A DNA stretch of 64,000 nt from JAIVJZ01 sp035645695 (GCA_035645695.1 DASQMC010000083.1:62001-126000), one strand, 5' to 3'. Positions 13,884 to 23,006 are shown, counted from the first letter of the stretch. Numbers and translations are program-made. The notes: generated by a model from the letters alone, not told the origin.

Positions 13884-16358
13884 TTAAGGTTCGCGCACGC
13901 GCAGGGCGTCGGGTTGCGCTTGCGTGGTTGGTTGATTGCGCGCCGCCGCGTCCATGCCGGCGGGCGGCGGGGGCGGCGGGTTGGCGACGAGTTTTTCGAG
14001 CGCCGCGTCCAGCACTTCGCTGATGCGCGAGACGAGCACGATCTCCAACTCCTTTAGCACCTCCTCGGGGATGTCGGCGATGTCGGCCTCGTTGCGCGAG
14101 GGCAGGATGATGCGCCTGATGCCTGCGCGGTGCGCGGCGAGCACCTTCTCCTTGATGCCCCCGACGGGGAAGACCAGTCCCGAGAGCGTGATCTCGCCCG
14201 TCATCGAAGTGTTATGACTGACGCGCCGCCCGGTCATCAGAGACGCGAGCGCGGCCGTGATGGCGACGCCCGCCGAAGGCCCGTCCTTCGGGATCGCGCC
14301 CGCCGGGACGTGCAGGTGTACGCCGTAGGATTTGAACATCTCCGGCGGGATGCCGAACTCCGAAGCGTGCGACCAGAGGTAGGAACGCGCGGCGCGCGCC
14401 GATTCCTGCATCACTTCGCCGAGTTGTCCCGTGATGGTCAAGCCCTGCCCGCCGGGCAGCAGCGTCGCCTCGATAAAGAGGATTTGCCCGCCCATCTCCG
14501 TCCAGGCCATCCCCGTCGAGACGCCCGCGGGCAGTTCCTTGCGCGCCTCTTCCGGGTAGAAACGCGGCGCACCCAAAAACTCTTTGATGTCGCTCGCATC
14601 GACGCGCACGGCCGTCGCATCATTCGTCGCGATCTTCAAGGCGGCCTTACGCGCGACCGAGCCGATGGTACGTTCGAGTTGGCGCACCCCGGCCTCGCGC
14701 GTGTAACGCTCCGCGATGAGCATGATGGCGGCGTTCGTGATCTCAAACTGTTCGGGTCGCAGACCGTTCTCGCCCACCTGGCGCGGCACGAGGTATTGCA
14801 GCGCGATGTGCAGTTTCTCCTGATCGCTGTAACCGGCGAGCGCGATGATCTCCATGCGGTCGCGCAAGGGGGGCGGGATGGGGCCGAGTTGATTGGCCGT
14901 GGCGATGAAGAAGACCTTCGAGAGATCGAAGGGCAAATCCAGATAGTGATCGCGGAAGGTGTTGTTCTGCTGCGGGTCGAGAATTTCCAGGAGCGCGCTC
15001 GCCGGGTCGCCGCGGAAGTCCGCGCCGAGTTTGTCGATCTCGTCGAGCATCAGGATGGGATTGTTCACCTTCGCGCGCCGCAAGGATTGAATGATGCGGC
15101 CGGGCATCGCGCCGATGTAGGTGCGACGGTGACCGCGCAGTTCGGCCTCGTCGCGCATGCCGCCGAGAGAAAGGCGTTCAAACTCGCGTCCGAGAGAGCG
15201 CGCGATGGAACGACCGAGGGAAGTTTTGCCGACGCCCGGAGGGCCGACGAAACAGAGTATGGGACTCTTCGAGTCGGGGCGCAGTTTGACGACGGCGAGG
15301 AATTCCAGAATCCGTTCCTTGATGTCTTCCAGCCCGTAGTGATCCGCGTCGAGCACGCGGCGCGCTTCGGCCAGATCGAGACGGTCTTCGGAAGCTTTGC
15401 GCCACGGGAGTTCGAGCACGTATTCCAGATAAGAGCGGATCACGTGATGGTCGGGCGCGGCGGCCGGCAGACGCTCCATGCGTTTGAGTTCACGTTCGGC
15501 TTCGGTGCGCACCTCGGCGGGCAGGTCGGCCTCGGCGAGGCGTTCGCGCATCAAATTGGCCTCCGCATCGTCGCCGTCGTCGTCGCCGAGTTCCTTCTGG
15601 ATGGCCTTCATCTGCTGGCGCAAAACGTAATCGCGCTGCGCCTTGTCCATCTCGGTCTGCGCCTCGGTCGCGATTTTCGATGACAACTGCATGATCTCTA
15701 CTTCGCGCGCGAGCCGCACGTGCGCGAGGCGCAACAACTCGTCGGTCGTCTCGGCTTCGAGCATGGCCTGTTCGTATTCGACGCCGAGGTTGAGGACGGA
15801 GGCGAGGAAATAGGCGACCTGCGTCGGCTCCTGCGCGCCCATCACGGCGGCGCGCACTTCGGGAGGCACTTGCGGCAGTATGGCGAGCGCGCGTTCGATG
15901 AGCACGCGCACGTTGCGCTGCAAGGCTTCGACCTCCTGCTGGTCGTCGGTTCTAAGCGGCGGCAACACCGCGACGCGGGCGCGCAAATGCGGTTCGGTTT
16001 GCGTCCACTCCAACACGCGCAGGCGTTCCGTGCCCTGCACGATGATCTGCAAGGCGTCCTCGCCGCGAAACATGCGCTTGACCATGACGAGCGTGCCGAC
16101 GCCGTAAATCTCTTCGGGCGTCGCTTCCGCTTCCGTGCCTTTGCCCGGCCGCACGCTGATGCAGGCCAGCAACTTCTCAGGCCCCGCGAGCGCGGCCTCG
16201 ACCGCCGCGACCGAACGCGGCCGACCCGCCGCGAGCGGCACGACCGTGCCGGGAAACAAAGTGGTGTTCTGCAACGGCAGCACGGCGATCTCGAAAGGTT
16301 CGGCGGCCGTCTGCGGCGCGGCTTCCGTCGTCGCCGGTGTAGTTATATTTTCAGCCAT
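13884..16358 (-). CDS. lon: ATP-dependent Lon protease
   Basis: 824 residues from MAENITTP. The N-terminal LON substrate-binding domain begins at FEIAVLPLQNTTLFPGTVVPL; the AAA+ domain carries Walker A GPPGVGKTS and Walker B ILMLDEIDKLG; the protease domain has the catalytic Ser in KDGPSAGVAI and Lys in GIKEKVLAAHRAG. It degrades misfolded and regulatory proteins in the cytosol. A longer frame opens at 16439, but those 27 extra codons only translate the hairpin repeat at 16371-16405, so ATG 16358 is preferred. hsp20 lies directly upstream on the same strand, consistent with a protein-quality-control unit. Confidence 0.96.
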   Translation of the reverse strand: MAENITTPATTEAAPQTAAEPFEIAVLPLQNTTLFPGTVVPLAAGRPRSVAAVEAALAGPEKLLACISVRPGKGTEAEATPEEIYGVGTLVMVKRMFRGEDALQIIVQGTERLRVLEWTQTEPHLRARVAVLPPLRTDDQQEVEALQRNVRVLIERALAILPQVPPEVRAAVMGAQEPTQVAYFLASVLNLGVEYEQAMLEAETTDELLRLAHVRLAREVEIMQLSSKIATEAQTEMDKAQRDYVLRQQMKAIQKELGDDDGDDAEANLMRERLAEADLPAEVRTEAERELKRMERLPAAAPDHHVIRSYLEYVLELPWRKASEDRLDLAEARRVLDADHYGLEDIKERILEFLAVVKLRPDSKSPILCFVGPPGVGKTSLGRSIARSLGREFERLSLGGMRDEAELRGHRRTYIGAMPGRIIQSLRRAKVNNPILMLDEIDKLGADFRGDPASALLEILDPQQNNTFRDHYLDLPFDLSKVFFIATANQLGPIPPPLRDRMEIIALAGYSDQEKLHIALQYLVPRQVGENGLRPEQFEITNAAIMLIAERYTREAGVRQLERTIGSVARKAALKIATNDATAVRVDASDIKEFLGAPRFYPEEARKELPAGVSTGMAWTEMGGQILFIEATLLPGGQGLTITGQLGEVMQESARAARSYLWSHASEFGIPPEMFKSYGVHLHVPAGAIPKDGPSAGVAITAALASLMTGRRVSHNTSMTGEITLSGLVFPVGGIKEKVLAAHRAGIRRIILPSRNEADIADIPEEVLKELEIVLVSRISEVLDAALEKLVANPPPPPPAGMDAAARNQPTTQAQPDALRVREP

Positions 16359-16370
16359 ATGGTTAGTCAG

Positions 16371-16471
16371 TTGTCCGTTGTCCGTCGTCCGTTGTCCGTT
16401 GTTCAAATCCGCCTTTAGGAACTTGTGTGATGAGCACATGCAATTGACAACGGACGACGGACAACGGACAG
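16371..16471. repeat. Heptamer-built hairpin, TTGTCCG type
   Basis: Left arm TTGTCCG-TTGTCCG-TCGTCCG-TTGTCCG (16371-16399, with a diverged unit after it); right arm TTGACAA-CGGACGA-CGGACAA-CGGACAG (16444-16471). Loop of about 37 bases. It lies between hsp20 and lon, just upstream of the lon start. Confidence 0.85.
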
Positions 16472-16475
16472 TCTC

Positions 16476-16853
16476 CTATTCACATTCCTCGGGGCTGCGC
16501 AGGCGCAGCAGCAACAGCCCGTCCTGATAGTCGCTTTCGATCTGCGCGCCTTCAATCGGGCAAGGGAAACGCAGCGACTTCTCGAATCGACTGTAGGAAA
16601 TTTCCACCTGATGATATGAAACCGTCTCGCTGCAAGAGGTGTCGCGGCGCGTGCCTTCGATGACGAGCACGGGGCCGGCAATCGTGATCTCCAACTCGTC
16701 CGGGCTGACGCCCGCCAGGTCAACTTTGACGAGCCACCCGTCGCGCGTGCGATACACGTCGGCCGCGGGCGACCAGTGCCGGTCACACATGCGCCCCGGC
16801 TTAGTCACCGGCATGAAACGCAAATAACGCTCGATTGATTTTGCCATAGTCAT
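16476..16853 (-). CDS. Small heat shock protein (Hsp20/alpha-crystallin)
   Basis: 125 residues. The alpha-crystallin domain covers about 25-120: WSPAADVYRTRDGWLVKVDLAGVSPDELEITIAGPVLVIEG, YHQVEISYSRFEKSLRFPCPI, and the ending DGLLLLRL (the A-x-x-x-n-GvL-type motif). It lacks the usual C-terminal I-x-I/V tail and has a short N-terminal arm, so oligomers may be small. It acts as an ATP-independent holdase in the cytosol. Start may be ATG 16853 or ATG 16847. Upstream of lon on the same strand; a hairpin repeat abuts its 5' end. Confidence 0.92.
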   Translation of the reverse strand: MTMAKSIERYLRFMPVTKPGRMCDRHWSPAADVYRTRDGWLVKVDLAGVSPDELEITIAGPVLVIEGTRRDTSCSETVSYHQVEISYSRFEKSLRFPCPIEGAQIESDYQDGLLLLRLRSPEECE

Positions 16854-16930
16854 GTGAGCAGTGAGCGGTGAGCAGTGAGCAGTAAAAGCAGAGAAAGTAA
16901 ACTGCTTACTGCTTACCGCGCACTGCTCAC
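16854..16930. repeat. Heptamer-built hairpin, GTGAGCA type
   Basis: TGAGCAG-TGAGCGG-TGAGCAG-TGAGCAG-T on the left (16855-16883); the right arm CTGCTTACTGCTTACCG, then CACTGCTCAC (16901-16930). Same unit as at 35391-35466 and 38241-38337. It lies between the CBS gene end and the hsp20 start. Confidence 0.85.
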
Positions 16931-16937
16931 TTGCTTC

Positions 16938-17903
16938 TCATCCGAATATTCTGTTCCAGAAAGAAGAGCCGCTGGATATCTCTTCGAGGGCTTCGGCCAG
17001 TTCGCGGTCGTCGTTGGTTTCCAGCGCCACGTCGGCCATCGAGATGATGCCGCGCAGCGTCCTGTCCTGATCGACAATCGGAATGCGGCGCACCTGCTTG
17101 TCGCCCATCTTGCGAATGGCTTCGATGACGCGGTCGTTCGGGTTCGCGGTGTGAACCTCTTCGGTCATGATCTCTTCGGCGCGCGTCGTGGCGGCAGCGC
17201 GCCCCTCGGCGATGGCGCGCACGACGATGTCTCGATCCGTGATGAGACCGACGAGCCGCCCGTTGCCGTGGGTGGTCGCATTGATGCGACGCGTCTCAGC
17301 CTGCGTCCCGGCGAGCGTATCCAGAACCGTTGACACGGCATCGCCGCCGCTGCTCGCGCCGCCGTCCGTCTCGGAGCGATCCACGACGGGGATGACGCCC
17401 GTGTCTTCGTTCTTCATCAGTCGCGCGACTTCTTCGAGCGTTGTATCGCGCGTGGCGACCGTCACGTCGCGTGTCATGATGTCGCGGCAACGCACGTGCG
17501 AGCGCGTCGCGCCGCGCCGCCCCTCGCCGCCGCCGCTACTACCGCGTCGCCCGCGAGAAAAGTCTCTCCCCTCTTCAAAGGCCGAACGCCCCTCGCGCTC
17601 GTCGTCTTCGTAGCGGCGCGGGCGCTCGCGTTCGTCATAATCGCGCCCCTCGTTGCGCCTCGCGCCGTAAGCGTCCGTGCGCTCGCGCGCATCGCGGTAA
17701 TCGTTGCCGACGCCGCCGCTTCTTCTGCGCCCGTAGTCGTCGTAGTAGTCGCGGCCTCCGGCATCGCCTCCGCCGCGCGCGCCGTATTCGCCGCCGCGCC
17801 TGTCGTCGCCATAGCCCCCGCGTTCTTCTTGGTAGCCGCCGCGACGAGCGCGCTGGCGGTCTCCATAAAACTCGTCGTCCCTGTCATCCCGGTATCTCGA
17901 CAT
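16938..17903 (-). CDS. CBS-domain protein with long charged N-terminal region
   Basis: 321 residues from MSRYRDDRDDEFYG, chosen because AGGAGGAGATC immediately precedes ATG 17903. Residues 1 to about 135 are low-complexity Arg/Asp/Gly/Tyr. Then a pair of CBS domains: CRDIMTRDVTVATRDTTLEEVARLM with TGVIPVVDRSE, a Ser/Gly-rich insert, GRLVGLITDRDIVVRAIAEG, AEEIMTEEVHTANPNDRVIEAIRKMGDKQVRRIPIVD and LRGIISMADVAL. CBS pairs usually bind adenosyl ligands and sense energy state; the target here is unknown. The RGG-like N-terminal region resembles RNA-binding or phase-separating segments, an unusual pairing with CBS domains. Confidence 0.9.
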   Translation of the reverse strand: MSRYRDDRDDEFYGDRQRARRGGYQEERGGYGDDRRGGEYGARGGGDAGGRDYYDDYGRRRSGGVGNDYRDARERTDAYGARRNEGRDYDERERPRRYEDDEREGRSAFEEGRDFSRGRRGSSGGGEGRRGATRSHVRCRDIMTRDVTVATRDTTLEEVARLMKNEDTGVIPVVDRSETDGGASSGGDAVSTVLDTLAGTQAETRRINATTHGNGRLVGLITDRDIVVRAIAEGRAAATTRAEEIMTEEVHTANPNDRVIEAIRKMGDKQVRRIPIVDQDRTLRGIISMADVALETNDDRELAEALEEISSGSSFWNRIFG

Positions 17904-18075
17904 GATCTCCTCCTGAAATATACGCAAAGATAAAATTGCGTTCGCGCCGCACAATGCGGCCAAGTCTTGTAACGACGACCCGCCCGCGGACGACGCACGC
18001 ACTCGCGCCCGGCTCGGCCGCGCGCTCTTTTTCGACTTCGAGGGGAACGCCGTTGATTATAGAAGTTAAAAGCAA

Positions 18076-18131
18076 AAAGGCAAAAGAGGAGACCGTAAGA
18101 TTCGAGTCTTCCGGTCTCCTCTTTCGCCTTT
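18076..18131 (-). terminator. Hairpin terminator between the SIMPL and CBS genes
   Basis: AAAGGC and AAAAGAGGAGACCG (18076-18095) pair with CGGTCTCCTCTTTCGCCTTT (18112-18131). On the minus strand the stem is followed by TTTTGCTTTT, fitting termination of the SIMPL gene that ends at 18156. Confidence 0.7.
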
Positions 18132-18155
18132 CAGCCGCTTCGGGTTCGCTGTCTG

Positions 18156-18959
18156 CTATCGCTCGGTGATGATCTCGGCGACGAGTTGCACCTGCGCGCG
18201 TATGTCGAGCGTGCCGATCTCGACGGGCGTGGCCTGCGACTCCATCGTCTTAGCCATCATGCCGCGCGCCTGCTCACGCATGTCGTAAATCGGCACGGGA
18301 CGCCCGATGTTCGCCTCCTGCACTTCGACGATGCGCCCCACGCGCCCGCCGAGCGCAACGGCCATCACCTGCGCCTTGCGCAGAGCCTCGCGCGTCGCGG
18401 CGGCGAGAGCCTGATCGCGCGCCGGTTCGTCGCGGCGCAGCGTGAAGGAGAGGTTATCTATGTTGTTCGCGCCTGCGACCGAAGCCGCGTCGATCACGGG
18501 GCCGACCTTTGAGAGGTCGCCGAGCGTGACGGTCACGGTGTTGCGCGCGTCGTAGCCGCGAATGAGCGGCGGCAGGTTCTCACGATAGTTGTACTGCGGC
18601 TGCAAACTGTAGCCGCTCGTCTCGACCTCCGCGCCCGCTCCGGCCGCGGACTTCAGCGCGCGCACCATCGCCTCGCTCCGGCGTGCGTTCTCCTGCTGAG
18701 CGGCGAGCGCGGTCTGAGCCTGCGTCACGACGGCGATGGAGATCGTCGCCGTATCGGGTCGCGCCTGCACGAGCGAGTCGCCCGAGACGATCACGCGCGC
18801 CGCTCCCGCCGCCACCGCCGGAGACGCGCCCGTCTCCATCCTCTGCCCCGTGCCGGTGCGCGCCGCCGGATTCTCCCCTTGCGCCGACGCCCCCTGTGCA
18901 ACGAACATCAAACTCAACACGGCGACGCCTGCCGCCGACATCAATCTGTTTATTCTCAT
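18156..18959 (-). CDS. SIMPL-domain (DUF541) periplasmic protein
   Basis: 267 residues from MRINRLMSAAG; GGAGAG precedes ATG 18959, and it starts a clean signal peptide (AGVAVLSLMFVAQGASAQG). A frame extension to 19172 lacks any such features. The mature part is the SIMPL fold: VIVSGDSLVQARPDTATISIAVVTQAQTALAAQQENARR, VETSGYSLQPQYNY, GYDARNTVTVTLGDLSKVGPVIDAA, ANNIDNLSFTL, and a C-terminal VEIGTLDIRAQVQLVAEI strand. Family members are secreted oligomers linked to stress and outer-membrane assembly; exact role unknown. Divergently oriented to the Rieske gene. Confidence 0.9.
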   Translation of the reverse strand: MRINRLMSAAGVAVLSLMFVAQGASAQGENPAARTGTGQRMETGASPAVAAGAARVIVSGDSLVQARPDTATISIAVVTQAQTALAAQQENARRSEAMVRALKSAAGAGAEVETSGYSLQPQYNYRENLPPLIRGYDARNTVTVTLGDLSKVGPVIDAASVAGANNIDNLSFTLRRDEPARDQALAAATREALRKAQVMAVALGGRVGRIVEVQEANIGRPVPIYDMREQARGMMAKTMESQATPVEIGTLDIRAQVQLVAEIITER

Positions 18960-19119
18960 GTTCTCTCCGTTTCCTTTCACGCATTTTCGTCTCGGCGCGC
19001 GAGGCGCGTCCGGGCGGCGGCGAGAGAGTACCGCTCGAAGCCCGGCACGCGAAAAACCCGCTTTCGCGCGCGCACTTTCAGAACGCCCCTCCGCCCGAAC
19101 TCTTGCATGCTTTTGCCTA

Positions 19120-19509
19120 ATGGCCGACCATTTTGTTACGCTCGTCCCCGTAATGCAAACTTTCGATTCCAAGTATCAAAACTTCAAACGCCCCGCGCGC
19201 ACGGGCTCACTCGTCACCGTCGGGCGCGCGGAGGATGTGCCGCCGGGGCGGGGCGCAACCGTCGAACTCACGGGCGGCGCGGAACTCGCCCTCTACAACG
19301 TCGAAGGCCGCTTCTACGCCGTCGAAAACTTCTGCCCGCACCGCGGCGCGCCTCTAGCCGACGGCAACCTCCACGGCGCGTCCGTCGAATGCGACTGGCA
19401 CGGCTGGCGTTTCGATCTCAACACCGGCGCGTGTCTCAACCGCCCCGACTCTCCGATTGAAGCCTATGAAGTTCGCATCGAAGACGGCTGGATCAAAATC
19501 GTCGTCTGA
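19120..19509 (+). CDS. Rieske [2Fe-2S] ferredoxin-like protein
   Basis: About 129 residues from ATG 19120, or 118 from ATG 19153 (MQTFDSKYQNF). A single Rieske domain: the cluster ligands lie in FCPHRGAPL and CDWHGWRFD, the C-x-H...C-x2-H pattern, followed by the usual GACLNRPDSPIEAYEVRIEDGWIKI end. Stand-alone proteins of this type are electron carriers for dioxygenases or resemble the small subunit of nitrite reductase (NirD); neither partner is in this window. Soluble. It diverges from the SIMPL gene and is followed by a hairpin at 19529. Confidence 0.9.
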   Translation: MADHFVTLVPVMQTFDSKYQNFKRPARTGSLVTVGRAEDVPPGRGATVELTGGAELALYNVEGRFYAVENFCPHRGAPLADGNLHGASVECDWHGWRFDLNTGACLNRPDSPIEAYEVRIEDGWIKIVV

Positions 19510-19528
19510 ATTGCACGCCACACGAGAC

Positions 19529-19572
19529 GATGCCGCGCGCAGCGTTACCTGTGAACAACTGCGCGCGGCATC
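19529..19572 (+). terminator. GC-rich hairpin after the Rieske gene
   Basis: GATGCCGCGCGCAG (19529-19542) pairs perfectly with CTGCGCGCGGCATC (19559-19572), 16-base loop. There is no T tract, so its role as a terminator is likely from position only. Confidence 0.6.
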
Positions 19573-19601
19573 TTACGGCGTTCTCGCGCCGTTCTCGACA
19601 T

Positions 19602-19832
19602 TTAACCGTTGTCGCCGATAGCTCCCACGGGACATTCTTCGCGCACGCACTCGCATTCTTCGCGTTCCGCCACGGTCTGCGGTTGCTTATAGACGTATGA
19701 ATAGCCGCCCTCGTCGTTGCGCCTGAAGTTCTCGTGCGCGCTGTCGCGACAGACATCGCAGTCTATACAGTTCGTATCTACGTAATATCCGCCCGGCGCG
19801 TTATCCGGGAAGCGTTCATTCGGGTCAGCCAA
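19602..19832 (-). CDS. Single-cluster ferredoxin
   Basis: 76 residues with Cys22-x2-Cys25-x2-Cys28 and Cys60, Cys62, Cys67-Pro (EECPVGAIGDNG). The spacing matches small 3Fe-4S/4Fe-4S ferredoxins of the type VDTNCIDCDVCRD...CPVGAI, seen in many aerobic bacteria. Very acidic. It may pass electrons from the 2-oxoacid:ferredoxin oxidoreductase at 8.7-12.4 kb, which is inference, since the genes are not linked. Upstream of it is a hairpin repeat and nadA, on the same strand. Confidence 0.9.
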   Translation of the reverse strand: MADPNERFPDNAPGGYYVDTNCIDCDVCRDSAHENFRRNDEGGYSYVYKQPQTVAEREECECVREECPVGAIGDNG

Positions 19833-19851
19833 CGACAGCCTCCGTCATTTA

Positions 19852-19930
19852 AGTATGAACGCGGAACGATGAACGCGGAATGAAAAGCTGATCGTCTTTC
19901 ATTCCGCGTTCATCGTTCCGCGTTCATACT
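19852..19930. repeat. Heptamer-built hairpin, GAACGNN type
   Basis: Left arm GAACGCG-GAACGAT-GAACGCG-GAATGAA (19857-19884); right arm its reverse complement (19897-19930). Shares units with 47704-47779 and 62184-62358. It lies between nadA and the ferredoxin gene. Confidence 0.88.
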
Positions 19931-19935
19931 TTTGT

Positions 19936-21045
19936 TTACTTGATCGCCAGCATCCTATCGAGCGCGACGCGTGCCCAGCGCGCGATCTCTTCCGGCACGC
20001 TGATCTGGTTCGGCACTTCGCCCGCGAGCAGGGATTCCAGAACCCACGCGAGGTTCTGCGGCGCGATGCGATACATCGTGGCGCACATGCAAAGGTCGGG
20101 CGCGAGCAGGCGGATGTGTTTGTCGGGGAAACGCTCGACGAGGCGGTTGACCAGATTCACTTCCGTGCCGATAGCCCACGACGAACCGGCGGGCGCTTCT
20201 TCGAGCGTCTTGATGATGAACTCGGTCGAGCCGTTCAAGTCTGATTTCTCAACAACCTCGCGCGTGCATTCCGGGTGGACGAGCACGCGGATGCCCGGCG
20301 TCTCGCGGCGCACCTGCTCCACGTGCCACTCGCGGAAACGCCCATGCACCGAGCAGTGGCCTTTCCACAGGATGAGACGCGCGCCCCGCAGCGCTTCGAC
20401 CGTGTTGCCGCCGAGTTCCTGAAACGGGTCCCAGACGACCATTTGTTCGAGCGGGATGCCGAACTTGACGCCCGTGTTGCGTCCGAGATGCTGGTCAGGG
20501 AAGAAGAACAGCTTGTCGGCTTCGCGCAGACTCTTGTCGAAGAGCGGCACGGCGTTCGACGAAGTGCAGACCACGCCCTCGTGCTTGCCGCAGAAGGCTT
20601 TGATCGCGGCGGTCGAATTCATGTAGGTGATCGGCATCACGCGAAAGTCGCCGAGGATGCCGGCGGCTTCGAGTTGGTCCCATGCGTCCTCGACCTGTTC
20701 GGCCGATGCCATGTCGGCCATCGAACAGCCCGCGCCGAGATCGGGCAAAATAACTTTCTGGTGCGGCGCGGAGAGTATGTCGGCCGATTCGGCCATGAAA
20801 TGCACGCCGCAGAAGACGATGAACTCCGCGCGGTCGCGCTCCGCGCCGAGCTTCGAGAGTTTGAAGGAGTCGCCGGTCACGTCGGCGTGAACGATCACGT
20901 CGTCGCGTTGATAGTGATGGCCGAGGATGACGAGCCGCTCGCCGAGCGCACCCCGCGCCGCCTCGATGCGCTCGTGCAGCTCGGCATCCGACAGCCCGAA
21001 ATAGTCCTCCAGGACAGGCGCCTTCGTTAAAGTTGCCACAGTCAT
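19936..21045 (-). CDS. nadA: Quinolinate synthase A
   Basis: 369 residues. It condenses iminoaspartate with dihydroxyacetone phosphate to quinolinate, the second step of de novo NAD synthesis, using an oxygen-sensitive [4Fe-4S] cluster. Seen: VILGHHYQRDDVIVHADVTGDS, the first cysteine in IVFCGVHFMAESADIL, LPDLGAGCSMAD, the second in GVVCTSSNA, and the third in APDLCMCATM. The length fits the family. nadB and nadC are not here. The start ATG 21045 is preceded by AAGGAGACG. The long hairpin at 21248 separates it from fumC upstream. Confidence 0.96.
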   Translation of the reverse strand: MTVATLTKAPVLEDYFGLSDAELHERIEAARGALGERLVILGHHYQRDDVIVHADVTGDSFKLSKLGAERDRAEFIVFCGVHFMAESADILSAPHQKVILPDLGAGCSMADMASAEQVEDAWDQLEAAGILGDFRVMPITYMNSTAAIKAFCGKHEGVVCTSSNAVPLFDKSLREADKLFFFPDQHLGRNTGVKFGIPLEQMVVWDPFQELGGNTVEALRGARLILWKGHCSVHGRFREWHVEQVRRETPGIRVLVHPECTREVVEKSDLNGSTEFIIKTLEEAPAGSSWAIGTEVNLVNRLVERFPDKHIRLLAPDLCMCATMYRIAPQNLAWVLESLLAGEVPNQISVPEEIARWARVALDRMLAIK

Positions 21046-21247
21046 TCTTCGCGTCTCCTTACACCTTCCTTCACCCGCACAGGCGCGACCAATGCTCCCG
21101 GCGGCGATGGCCGCAAACGAAAACTATCTCACTTCGAGAAACTTTGCGCAAGCACCCGATCCGACGACCGCGCGCCCTGCGAAACCGCTGCGACATGGGC
21201 GAATATTTAGATGCAAATCGAAGCCACGCGGATGTGTGGATGAGGCG

Positions 21248-21426
21248 TGGAAGGGGAAAGGGGAAAAGGGGAAGGGGGAAAGGGGAAGGGGGAAGGGGGT
21301 GGGGTAAAGGGAAAGGGGGAAAGGGTAAAGGGTAAAGAAAAGCAGGGGCGAAGCGGCGTCCGCTCGTATTCGCCCCTGTCTTTAGTTCCTTACCTTTTCC
21401 CTTTACCCCTTCCCCTTTACCCTTAA
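21248..21426. repeat. Long heptamer-built hairpin, GGGGAAR/GGGTAAA type
   Basis: The left side (21248-21337) is about a dozen units GGGGAAA, GGGGAAG, GGGTAAA; the right side (21384-21426) is CCTTTTCCCTTTACCCC-type reverse complement. A small inner inverted repeat (CAGGGGCGAA.. / ..TTCGCCCCTG) forms the loop. It lies between nadA and fumC. Confidence 0.82.
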
Positions 21427-21431
21427 AGTTT

Positions 21432-22853
21432 TTACGGGTGCGTCATCTCCTCCGGCTTGACGTACTCGTCGAACTGCTCGCCTGTCAGGAAGCCGAGGGC
21501 GACGGCTGATTCGCGCAGGGAGATGCCTCGCTTGTGCGCGTTCTTGGCGACCTGCGCCGCCTTGTCATAGCCGATATACGGGTTGAGCGCGGTGACGAGC
21601 ATGAGCGAGTTGTTGAGGTGCGCCTTGATCTGTTCGCGGTTGAGTTCGATGCCCGCGACGCAATAATCGACGAAGCCGTGGCAGGCGTCTGCGATGAGAC
21701 GGATCGAGTGGAGCAGGTTGTGAATCATCACGGGGTTGAAGACGTTCAACTCGAAGTTGCCCTGTGAACCGGCGAAGCCGATGGCGGCATCGTTGCCGAA
21801 GACCTGCACGGCGACCATCGTCATCGCCTCCGATTGCGTCGGGTTGACCTTGCCGGGCATGATCGACGAGCCGGGTTCGTTCTCCGGCAGGATGAGTTCG
21901 CCGAAGCCCGCGCGCGGCCCGGATGCGAGCCAGCGGATGTCGTTCGCGATCTTCATCAGAGACCCGGCCAGCGTCTTCAAAGCGCCGCTCGCGAAGACCA
22001 TCTCGTCGTGAGCGGAGAGCGCGGCGAACTTGTTCGGGTGCGACTTGAAAGGCAATCCCGTCAACTCCGCGATCTTACGCGCGGCGCGCTCGGCGAATTC
22101 CGGGTGCGCGTTGAGTCCCGTCCCGACCGCCGTGCCGCCAATCGCCAGATCGTAGAGGCCGGGCAGCACCGCGTGCAGTCGCTCGATGTCGCGCTCGACG
22201 AGGCTTGCCCAGCCGGAAAATTCCTGCCCGACCGTCAGCGGCGTCGCGTCCTGCAAGTGCGTGCGCCCGATCTTCACCACGTCCGCGTATTCCTTCGCCT
22301 TGGCGTCAATCGCCGCGTGCAGCCGCGCGACTTCGGGTATGAGTTTCTGCATGCGCTCGGCGGCGGCGATGTGCATGGCGGTGGGGAAGGTGTCGTTCGA
22401 CGACTGGGACATGTTGACGTGGTCGTTCGGGTGAATCGGCTCCTTGCTGCCCATCACGCCGCCCGCGCGCTCGATGGCGCGGTTGGAGATGACTTCGTTG
22501 GCGTTCATGTTGGTCTGCGTGCCGCTGCCCGTCTGCCAGACGCGCAAGGGGAAATGCGCGTCGAGTCGCCCGTCGATCACTTCGTCGCACGCCTCGCAGA
22601 TCAGGCGCGCCTTGTCGGAAGGCAACTTGCCGAGGTCTTCGTTGACGAGCGCGGCGGCCTTTTTGAGGATGCCGAGCGCGCGAATTATCTCGCGCGGCAT
22701 GCGGTCGTCGCCGATGTTGAAATGAATCAGGGAGCGCTGCGTCTGCGCGCCGTAGTACATGCCCGCCGGGACTTCGATGTCGCCCATCGAATCGCGCTCG
22801 GTGCGCGTTTGCGCCGCGCCCCGGTCTTTCATCTCCGCCGCTTCCTGTGCCAT
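21432..22853 (-). CDS. fumC: Class II fumarate hydratase
   Basis: About 473 residues from MAQEAAEMKDR (ATG 22853); a frame extension to 22913 is arginine-rich and unlike the family. It interconverts fumarate and malate in the citric acid cycle. Diagnostic segments: SMGDIEVPAGMYYGAQTQRS, QTGSGTQTNMNANEVI, SQSSNDTFPTAMHIAA, TAVGTGLNAHP, and the family signature GSSIMPGKVNPTQ. The cluster-free class II form resists oxygen. It is transcribed toward nadA but separated from it by the long hairpin. Confidence 0.95.
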   Translation of the reverse strand: MAQEAAEMKDRGAAQTRTERDSMGDIEVPAGMYYGAQTQRSLIHFNIGDDRMPREIIRALGILKKAAALVNEDLGKLPSDKARLICEACDEVIDGRLDAHFPLRVWQTGSGTQTNMNANEVISNRAIERAGGVMGSKEPIHPNDHVNMSQSSNDTFPTAMHIAAAERMQKLIPEVARLHAAIDAKAKEYADVVKIGRTHLQDATPLTVGQEFSGWASLVERDIERLHAVLPGLYDLAIGGTAVGTGLNAHPEFAERAARKIAELTGLPFKSHPNKFAALSAHDEMVFASGALKTLAGSLMKIANDIRWLASGPRAGFGELILPENEPGSSIMPGKVNPTQSEAMTMVAVQVFGNDAAIGFAGSQGNFELNVFNPVMIHNLLHSIRLIADACHGFVDYCVAGIELNREQIKAHLNNSLMLVTALNPYIGYDKAAQVAKNAHKRGISLRESAVALGFLTGEQFDEYVKPEEMTHP

Positions 22854-23006
22854 AAGATCAGTGCTTCCTTTTTTACGAACGCGCGCCCGCCGTAAGAGCC
22901 GCGTTCCGAACATATGATTGACTAAACCGTTGCCCCGATTTTACAACACATCCCGCTTGCGGCCGCAACGGCGCTGCCGATGAACAGCGTCCCACTTCCA
23001 GCTTTC

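Noticed and set aside
14130..15683. A 517-codon plus-strand frame antisense to lon
   Set aside because: No domain, extreme composition; lon occupies the other strand.
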